From contig JADGHX010000027.1 in the NCBI GenBank assembly GCA_019683695.1, positions 1 to 38,293 of the forward strand: DNA of 38,293 bases, given 5' to 3'. How positions within the stretch are numbered: the first letter of the stretch is position 1; each line of letters starts with the position of its first letter. The notes below the pieces were generated by a model that worked only from the letters and a program-made list of their open reading frames with translations, was not told the DNA's origin and ran no database searches. Made by a program: the position numbers and the translations under genes. Origin of the DNA: Steroidobacteraceae bacterium. GTDB taxonomy: Bacteria > Pseudomonadota > Gammaproteobacteria > Steroidobacterales > Steroidobacteraceae. Of this stretch, positions 32,378 to 38,293 are shown one piece after another.

Positions 32378-33483
32378 GCCCGGTGCGTGCGTTCTTCCAG
32401 CGCGTGGGCGCCATCGCGGCCAAGGAGGTGCGCCAGCTCCGCCGCGATCGGCTCACGGGCGCCATGGTGGTCGGCATTCCGCTCATCCAGATCCTGATCT
32501 TCGGGTACGGCATCAACCTCGATGTGCGCCACATCCGCGCCGGCGTTGTGGATTACGCGGACACCTCCGCCTCGCGTGCTCTCGTCAGCCAGCTCGAAGC
32601 GAGCCAGGTCGTGCAGTTCGTGCACCGTGCGCCCGATGTGAGGGAGCTGCGCCGGGCGCTGGCCGCAGGTGACATCTCGGCGGGCCTCTACATCCCGCCG
32701 GACTTCGAACGCCGGCGGCTGGAGGCCGGGCGGCCGATCGCGCAGGTGCTCATCGACGGCAGCGAGCCGGGGATCGAAGCGGCGCTGCGTGCGCTCGCGT
32801 CCATGCCGCTGCGCCTCCGGGCGGCGGACTACCGCGCACCCGAGCGGCCGCTGGAAGTGCTGACGGAATACAACCCCGAGCGGCGCACGGCCGTGCAGAT
32901 CGTGCCGGCACTGATCGGCGTCATCCTGAACATGACGATGGTCATCTTCACCGCCATCGCCCTTGTCCGGGAGCGCGAGCGCGGCAACCTGGAGCTGCTC
33001 ATCACGACGCCCGTGAAGCCCGTGGAGCTGATGATCGGCAAGCTGGCCCCGTATGTGGTCGTGGGGCTGATCCAGACCACGATCGTCCTCGCCACCGGCG
33101 TGCTGTTGTTCGACGTGCCGATCAACGGGCCGCTGTGGCAGCTCTACGCGGGCGCGAGCCTCTTCATCGCCGCCACCCTGGCGCTCGGGCTCGTGATCTC
33201 CACGGTCGCACAGACGCAGTTCCAGGCCATGCAGCTCGGATTCTTCACGATGCTGCCGTCCATCCTGCTCTCGGGGTTCATGTTCCCGCTGGCGGGCATG
33301 CCGCGCGCGGCACAGTGGCTCGCCCAGATCCTGCCGCTCACGCACTTCAACAGCATCGTGCGAGGGGTGATCCTGCGCGGCGCGGCGCTTCAGGATCTGA
33401 CCGGGCCGCTGCTCAAACTGACCGCCTTCCTCGTGGTCGCCGTCACAATCGCGGCATTGAGGTTCCGCAAGCGCCTGGGCTGA
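32374..33483 (+). CDS. ABC-2 type permease (YbhR/YhhJ-like)
   Basis: A 369-residue inner-membrane permease of the ABC-2 family. A first hydrophobic helix near residues 28-45 is followed by a large periplasmic domain (about 50-175). Five helices lie in the C-terminal half, with RERERGNLELLITTPVKPVE at the cytoplasmic loop and SGFMFPLAGMPRAAQWLAQI near the end. Only one permease gene is present where E. coli has two (ybhS, ybhR), so a homodimer is expected. The exported compound is unknown; drug or toxin efflux is typical for the group. Confidence 0.92.
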   Translation: MSPVRAFFQRVGAIAAKEVRQLRRDRLTGAMVVGIPLIQILIFGYGINLDVRHIRAGVVDYADTSASRALVSQLEASQVVQFVHRAPDVRELRRALAAGDISAGLYIPPDFERRRLEAGRPIAQVLIDGSEPGIEAALRALASMPLRLRAADYRAPERPLEVLTEYNPERRTAVQIVPALIGVILNMTMVIFTAIALVRERERGNLELLITTPVKPVELMIGKLAPYVVVGLIQTTIVLATGVLLFDVPINGPLWQLYAGASLFIAATLALGLVISTVAQTQFQAMQLGFFTMLPSILLSGFMFPLAGMPRAAQWLAQILPLTHFNSIVRGVILRGAALQDLTGPLLKLTAFLVVAVTIAALRFRKRLG

Positions 33484-33499
33484 AGTTGCGCGCCGAAGG

Positions 33500-33528
33500 G
33501 GCCGTCAGTAGAGTCGCACGGCCTTTTT
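33500..33528 (+). terminator. Intrinsic terminator after the ABC operon, just before thrA
   Basis: GGCCGT (33500-33505) pairs with ACGGCC (33518-33523) and is followed directly by TTTTT (33524-33528). This is the clearest Rho-independent terminator in the window. It ends only 21 bases before the thrA start codon, leaving almost no room for a separate thrA promoter. Confidence 0.8.
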
Positions 33529-33549
33529 CACCGTAGAACCCCCACTTCG

Positions 33550-36033
33550 ATGGTCAATTCCGCCCCCTGGGTCGTCCACAAGTTTGGCGGCTCGAGCGTT
33601 GCCGATGCCGATTGCTTCCGCCGTGTCGCGGAGATTCTCGAATCCCAGGCCCCGGGCCCCCTGGGGGTGGTGCTCTCGGCCTGCCGCGGCGTGACGGATG
33701 GGCTGCTGAAGCTCGTCGAGCTGGCCGAGCGCCAGGACGAGGGCTACCGCGCGGAGCTCGGCAAACTGCGGGCGCGCCACGCCACCATTGCCGAAACGCT
33801 GCTGCGGCCCGAGTCCGCGCGGCTCTTTCTCGCCGGCTTCGACCGGGACTGCCACGACATCGAGGGCATTCTCCACACCGTGCGGCTCACACGCGCCGCC
33901 GCGCGCAACGTCACCGACCTCATCGCGGGCTACGGCGAGCTGTGGTCGACGAAGCTCTTCCATCGCTACTTCGAGGAGCGGGGCGGCCGGCCCGGCGCGG
34001 TCAAGTGGGTGGACGCGCGCACGGTGCTGGTCGTGGAGTGGGGCTCGCTCGGCCCGGCGGTGCAGTGGACCGAGTCGCACGAGAGGCTGGCGGCGCTCGT
34101 GCCGAAGGGCTTCGAGGGCACGCTCATCATCACGGGCTTCGTCGCGTCGGACCGGCGGGGTGTGCAGACCACGCTGGGGCGCAACGGCAGCGACTTCTCC
34201 GGCTCCATTTTCGGTGCGTTGCTCGAGGCGCGCGAGATTCACATCTGGACAGACGTCGACGGCGTGCTCTCCGCGGACCCCCGTCGCGTTCCGGATGCCA
34301 CGGTCATCGACTCGCTCTCGTACAACGAGGCGATGGAGCTTGCGTATTTCGGCGCCAAGGTGATTCACCCGCAGACGATGGCGCCGGCCGTCGGCAGCGA
34401 CATCCCCATCTGGATCCGCAACACCTTCGCGCCCGAGAAGCCGGGCACGCTCATCTGCGCGAAGCCGGATTCCGCGTTGCCGGTGAAGGGCATCACCACC
34501 ATCGAGAAGGTGGCGCTCATCAATCTCGAAGGCGCGGGCATGATCGGCGTGCCGGGCACGGCGCACCGCCTGTTCGGCGCCCTGCGCGAGGAGGGCATCT
34601 CGGTCATCCTGATTTCGCAGGGCAGCTCGGAGCATTCCATCTGCTGCGCCATTCCGCAGGAGCAGGCCACGCGTGCAGCTGCCGTGGTGCGCGATGCGTT
34701 TGCGCGGGAGCTGAAGGAAGGGCAGATCCAGAGCGTCGATGTGGATCCGGACCTCGCCATCCTCGCCATCGTGGGCGATGGCATGGCCGGCACGCCCGGC
34801 ATTGCCGGCAAGGTGTTCGGCGCGCTGGGCGTGGCAGGCGTGAACGTTCGCGCCATCGCGCAGGGCGCGTCGGAGCGGAACATCTCGGTCGTGATCGACG
34901 GGCGGGACGCCACGAAGGCGCTACGGGCGGCGCACGCCGGTTTCTATCTGTCCCCGCATACGCTTTCCATCGGCATCATCGGCCCGGGAACGGTCGGGCG
35001 CGTGCTCCTCGCGCAGCTTGCGTCGCAAGCCGCGCGGTTGCGCGAGAAGTTCAAGGTGGATCTGCGTATTCGCGGCATCATGGCGTCGAAGCGCATGCTG
35101 CTCTCCGACACGGGCGTGAATCTCTCCCGCTGGCGCGAGGACTTCGAACAGGATGCCGTCGAGGCCAACCTGGAAAAATTCATCGAGCACGTGCGCGTGG
35201 ACTACCTGCCGCACACGGTCATCATCGACTGCACGGCGAGCGAGGCCATCGGCCGCAAATACGCCGAGTGGCTCGGGCGCGGCATGCACATCGTTACGCC
35301 GAACAAGAAGGCGAACAGCTCCGAGCTGAGCTACTACCGTAGCCTGCATGAGGCGCGGCGGAGCAGCGGCGCGCACTACCTGTACGAGACCACGGTGGGT
35401 GCCGGCCTGCCCGTGATCCAGACGCTGCGCGATCTGCGCGACACCGGCGACGAGATCATCAGCATCGAAGGCATCTTCTCCGGCACGCTCGCGTATCTCT
35501 TCAACGTCTACGACGGGCGCACCGCGTTCTCGGACATCGTGAAGGACGCGAAGCAGCGCGGTTACACGGAGCCCGACCCGCGAGATGACCTCTCGGGCAT
35601 GGACGTGGCGCGCAAGCTCATCATCCTCGGCCGCGAGATGGGGCTCGAGCTCGAGATGGCGGACGTGAAGGTCGAGAGCCTCGTGCCCGAGGGGCTCGAA
35701 AGCGGCTCCATCGAGGAGTTCCTCGCGAAACTCCCGCGCCACGACGGCACGATGCGCGACCGCCTCGAAGGCGCGCGCAGCCGGGGCAAGGTGCTGCGCT
35801 ATGTCGGCCGGCTCACGGCCGACGGCAAGGCCACCGTCGGGCTCGTGGAGCTCGATGCGAAACACGCATTCGCGAACATCGCGCTCACGGACAACGTCGT
35901 GCGTTACGAAACGCGCCGGTACTGCGACAACCCGCTCATCGTGCAGGGCCCGGGAGCGGGCCCCGAAGTGACGGCGGGCGGTGTCTTTGCGGACCTGCTG
36001 CGTCTGGCGGCTTATCTCGGGGCACGGCTGTGA
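33550..36033 (+). CDS. thrA: Bifunctional aspartate kinase / homoserine dehydrogenase
   Basis: An 827-residue enzyme for the first and third steps from aspartate to threonine and methionine. The kinase part (about 1-290) has VVHKFGGSSVADADCF and the aspartate/ATP segments TTLGRNGSDFSGSIFGALL and WTDVDGVLSADPR. Two ACT regulatory domains (about 305-450; VSVILISQGSSEHSICCAIP, NVRAIAQGASERNISVVID) are expected to bind threonine. The dehydrogenase part has the NAD(P) motif GIIGPGTVGRVLL (about 475-487) and VTPNKKANSS, ETTVGAGLPVIQTLRDLRD and GIFSGTLAYLFN. The ATG at 33550 fits the family start, but no ribosome binding site precedes it. It overlaps thrB by four bases. Confidence 0.97.
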   Translation: MVNSAPWVVHKFGGSSVADADCFRRVAEILESQAPGPLGVVLSACRGVTDGLLKLVELAERQDEGYRAELGKLRARHATIAETLLRPESARLFLAGFDRDCHDIEGILHTVRLTRAAARNVTDLIAGYGELWSTKLFHRYFEERGGRPGAVKWVDARTVLVVEWGSLGPAVQWTESHERLAALVPKGFEGTLIITGFVASDRRGVQTTLGRNGSDFSGSIFGALLEAREIHIWTDVDGVLSADPRRVPDATVIDSLSYNEAMELAYFGAKVIHPQTMAPAVGSDIPIWIRNTFAPEKPGTLICAKPDSALPVKGITTIEKVALINLEGAGMIGVPGTAHRLFGALREEGISVILISQGSSEHSICCAIPQEQATRAAAVVRDAFARELKEGQIQSVDVDPDLAILAIVGDGMAGTPGIAGKVFGALGVAGVNVRAIAQGASERNISVVIDGRDATKALRAAHAGFYLSPHTLSIGIIGPGTVGRVLLAQLASQAARLREKFKVDLRIRGIMASKRMLLSDTGVNLSRWREDFEQDAVEANLEKFIEHVRVDYLPHTVIIDCTASEAIGRKYAEWLGRGMHIVTPNKKANSSELSYYRSLHEARRSSGAHYLYETTVGAGLPVIQTLRDLRDTGDEIISIEGIFSGTLAYLFNVYDGRTAFSDIVKDAKQRGYTEPDPRDDLSGMDVARKLIILGREMGLELEMADVKVESLVPEGLESGSIEEFLAKLPRHDGTMRDRLEGARSRGKVLRYVGRLTADGKATVGLVELDAKHAFANIALTDNVVRYETRRYCDNPLIVQGPGAGPEVTAGGVFADLLRLAAYLGARL

Positions 36034-36968
36034 GCGTTCAGAAAGCGACTGCGTTTGCGCCGGCCTCGGTCGGCAATGTGGCCATCGGCTTCGACATCCT
36101 CGGGTTTTCCGTGGATGCGCTCGGTGATCGTGTCACGGTGTCGCGCCGCGCGGAGCCGGGCGTCAGCATCCGCGCTGTACGCGGCGTCGTGGGGGAGCTG
36201 CCGCTCGAGCCGGAAAAGAACACCGCCGGGCGGGCCCTGCTCGCCATGCAGGAGGCGTTGCGGCCGGGCTTCGGGTTCGAGATGGAAATCGAAAAAGGCA
36301 TTCCGCTCGGCTCGGGCCTGGGGGGCTCCGCAGCCTCTGCCGTGGGTGCAGTGGTGGCGGCGAATGCGTTGCTGGATGAGCCCTGCTCGAAGCTCGAGCT
36401 GCTGAAGTTCGCCATGCAGGGCGAGGCGGTGGCGAGCGGATCGCTGCACGTGGACAACATCTCGCCCTCGCTCTTCGGCGGCCTCGTGCTCACGGTGGGC
36501 ATCGATCATCCGCGTGTGAAGCAGATTCCCGTGCCGGCCGAAGTCCGCGCGATCATCGTTCATCCGCACATGTTCCTGTCCACGCGCCAGGCGCGAGCGA
36601 TTCTCAGCCAGTCGGTGAAGATGTCGGACTTCGTGTGGCAGACGGCGAATCTCGCCGGCTTCATCTCCGGCTGTTACACGAACGACATCGACATGCTGCG
36701 CGCATCGTTCGAGGATGTGGTGATCGAGCCGCAGCGGCAGGCGCTGATCCCGGGGTTCCAGGACGTGCGGCGCGCCTCGATGGAGGCCGGTGCGCTCGGC
36801 TGTTCCATCTCCGGTGCAGGGCCCACGCTGTTCGCCTGGGCGACGGAATCGCATGCGCAGGCGGTGCGCGATGCCATGCGGGCGGAATTTGCCCGGCGAT
36901 CCATCGAAGTGGACGAGTGGATCGTCGAGATCAACTCCGGCGGCGCGCGCGTCGTGGAATCCGCGTAG
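36030..36968 (+). CDS. thrB: Homoserine kinase (GHMP family)
   Basis: A 312-residue kinase that phosphorylates homoserine with ATP. The GHMP ATP-binding motif is GIPLGSGLGGSAASAVGAVV (about 89-108), and the N-terminal AFAPASVGNVAIGFDILGFS and C-terminal GCSISGAGPTLFAWA motifs are intact. The GTG start at 36030 overlaps the thrA stop (GTGA), giving coupled translation. The gene order thrA-thrB-thrC is as in E. coli. Confidence 0.96.
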   Translation: MSVQKATAFAPASVGNVAIGFDILGFSVDALGDRVTVSRRAEPGVSIRAVRGVVGELPLEPEKNTAGRALLAMQEALRPGFGFEMEIEKGIPLGSGLGGSAASAVGAVVAANALLDEPCSKLELLKFAMQGEAVASGSLHVDNISPSLFGGLVLTVGIDHPRVKQIPVPAEVRAIIVHPHMFLSTRQARAILSQSVKMSDFVWQTANLAGFISGCYTNDIDMLRASFEDVVIEPQRQALIPGFQDVRRASMEAGALGCSISGAGPTLFAWATESHAQAVRDAMRAEFARRSIEVDEWIVEINSGGARVVESA

Positions 36969-36977
36969 GGCACAGCG

Positions 36978-38291
36978 ATGGCGACTCCTTCGGTCATGCA
37001 GTTCGCGAGCACACGCAATCCCGAGCTCACCGCGGGTTTCAGTGAGGCGCTGGTTCGAGGCATCGCGCCTGACGGCGGACTTTACGTGCCCATGCGCTGG
37101 CCCACGCTGAGCCCCGAATCCTTCGATGGGCAGACCTCGCTCGCGAGCATCGCGCGCACGCTCATCGCGCCCTTCGTTGCGGGGGACAGGCTCGAATCCG
37201 AGCTCGGCGCCATCACGTCGGAAGCCTTCGACTTCCCGGCGCCGCTCGTGCCCGTTTCGGCGGACCAGCGGCTGAGCGTGCTCGAGCTCGTGCACGGGCC
37301 CACCGCGGCCTTCAAGGATTTCGGTGCGCGTTTCCTGGCGGCCTGCCTCACGCGCCTGCGGGCGGGCGCCGAACGCCCCTTGCAGATTCTGGTCGCCACC
37401 TCCGGCGACACCGGTGGGGCGGTTGCGGCGGCGTTCCACAACCGCCCGGGCATTGGCGTTTCCGTGCTGTTTCCGAAGGGGCTGGTCTCGCCCACACAGG
37501 AGCGGCAGCTCACCTGCTGGGGCGGCAACGTCCGGGCGTTTTCCGTTCGCGGCACGTTCGACGATTGCCAGCGCATGGTGAAGGAAGCCTTCGCGGATCC
37601 GGAGCTGCGCCAGCGCATGGAGCTGTCCTCTGCGAACAGCATCAATCTCGGGCGCCTGCTGCCCCAGGCCTCGTATTACGCGGCGAGCAGCCTCGCCGTG
37701 TGGCGCGAACATGGCGAGCCGGCCTCGTACATCGTGCCGAGCGGCAACCTCGGCAACGTGGTGGCCTGCATCTGGGCGCGGAAGATCGGGCTGCCCATCG
37801 CCAACATCGTGCTCGCGCACAATGCGAACCGCACGGTGCCGGACTACTTCGAGTCCGGCGAATGGAAGCCGCGCGCGAGCGTCGCCACTCTCGCGTCCGC
37901 CATGGATGTGGGCAACCCGAGCAACATGGAGCGACTTCGCTCGCTCATTCCCGATGTGGAGGCGCTGCGTGCCGCCGCCAGCGCCTATTCGGTGACGGAC
38001 GAGGAGATCCGCGCCCGCATCCGCACGGATTTCGAACGCTACGGGCGCGTGTGGTGCCCGCACACCGCAGTCGCCGCCGAGGTCTACGAGCGGCTCGACC
38101 CGGAAGTGCGGCGCAAGGGGCGCTGGATCGTGGTGGGCACGGCTCATGCGGCAAAATTCCGCGAAGTCGTCGAACCGTTGATCGGGCGCGAAGTGGCGGT
38201 GCCGGAGACGCTGGCCAGACTCTTTGCGCGTCCGACGGAGTGTGTGGAGATCGCAGCCGAGCTCGGCGCGCTGCGCAGCGCGCTGATCTGA
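36978..38291 (+). CDS. thrC: Threonine synthase
   Basis: A 437-residue PLP enzyme converting phosphohomoserine to threonine. The PLP lysine is Lys113 in HGPTAAFKDFGARF, the phosphate loop is IVPSGNLGNVVA, the catalytic loop is ATSGDTGGAVAAAF, and the N-terminal NPELTAGFSEALVRGIAPDG resembles E. coli-type (short) enzymes. AGGGCAC precedes the ATG. The gene is complete: its TGA is at 38289-38291, two bases before the window end. Confidence 0.96.
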   Translation: MATPSVMQFASTRNPELTAGFSEALVRGIAPDGGLYVPMRWPTLSPESFDGQTSLASIARTLIAPFVAGDRLESELGAITSEAFDFPAPLVPVSADQRLSVLELVHGPTAAFKDFGARFLAACLTRLRAGAERPLQILVATSGDTGGAVAAAFHNRPGIGVSVLFPKGLVSPTQERQLTCWGGNVRAFSVRGTFDDCQRMVKEAFADPELRQRMELSSANSINLGRLLPQASYYAASSLAVWREHGEPASYIVPSGNLGNVVACIWARKIGLPIANIVLAHNANRTVPDYFESGEWKPRASVATLASAMDVGNPSNMERLRSLIPDVEALRAAASAYSVTDEEIRARIRTDFERYGRVWCPHTAVAAEVYERLDPEVRRKGRWIVVGTAHAAKFREVVEPLIGREVAVPETLARLFARPTECVEIAAELGALRSALI

Positions 38292-38293
38292 TC

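Noticed and set aside
36012-38147. 711-codon open frame on the minus strand opposite thrB and thrC
   Set aside because: It lies wholly antisense to two intact, well-conserved genes and is rich in Arg, His and Gly, as expected from a GC-rich shadow frame.
1-38293. CRISPR array, tRNA or rRNA genes, integrase or transposase
   Set aside because: Looked for on both strands; no regularly spaced repeats, cloverleaf-like or rRNA-like segments, or recombinase motifs were recognised by eye.

Overview
The window is GC-rich, with dense coding and little spacer DNA. It looks like chromosomal DNA of a high-GC Gammaproteobacterium. The best clues are a threonine operon with a fused aspartate kinase/homoserine dehydrogenase (thrA-thrB-thrC), a CsrA, a UspE-like tandem stress protein, a fused siroheme synthase CysG, and a CysI-DUF934 pair like that of Pseudomonas. 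A Steroidobacter/Nevskia/Xanthomonadales-type lineage is a guess that the sequence cannot settle. No rRNA, tRNA, CRISPR array, integrase or transposase was seen.

Region 1 (1-3139) is the accessory part. It holds the start of a DUF222/HNH-type nuclease gene cut by the window edge, a 660-base non-coding stretch with two diverged copies of a repeat (one carrying a perfect 24-base palindrome), and a broken gene of unknown function. That gene has an in-frame amber stop and no usable start codon, and a possible remnant of an upstream gene lies beside it.

Region 2 (3140-10522) carries stress and energy genes: a LysR regulator divergent from an iron-type superoxide dismutase, a double PRC-barrel protein, a lone cytochrome c oxidase subunit I, a UspE-like protein, a KgtP-like dicarboxylate symporter and CsrA.

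Region 3 (10639-16496) has an Lrp/AsnC regulator divergent from a branched-chain 2-oxoacid dehydrogenase operon (fused E1 alpha/beta, then E2; no E3 here). Convergent to it are the molybdate transporter genes modB-modC without modA.

Region 4 (16605-24473) is a sulfate assimilation block. On the minus strand are cysH (APS-reductase type), cysG, a cysteine-synthase-like gene and a thioredoxin-reductase-like ferredoxin-NADP reductase. Divergent from cysH is a CysB-type regulator, and convergent to that are cysI and DUF934. Siroheme from CysG serves CysI. The ferredoxin reductase is a plausible electron source for CysI, since no cysJ is present.

Region 5 (24651-29214) contains a translationally coupled MaoC-CitE-DUF7009 operon, a MarR regulator with an extra cysteine/histidine cluster, and a mocA-xdhC pair for molybdenum cofactor maturation without its usual target enzyme.

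Region 6 (29732-38293) contains a TetR-led ABC export operon (a shortened relative of E. coli cecR-ybhGFSR), a clear intrinsic terminator, and thrABC. Nothing in the window is clearly a new system. The most unusual items are the decaying gene and repeats on the left, the MaoC-CitE-DUF7009 operon, the Cys-rich MarR, and the terminator placed directly before thrA.
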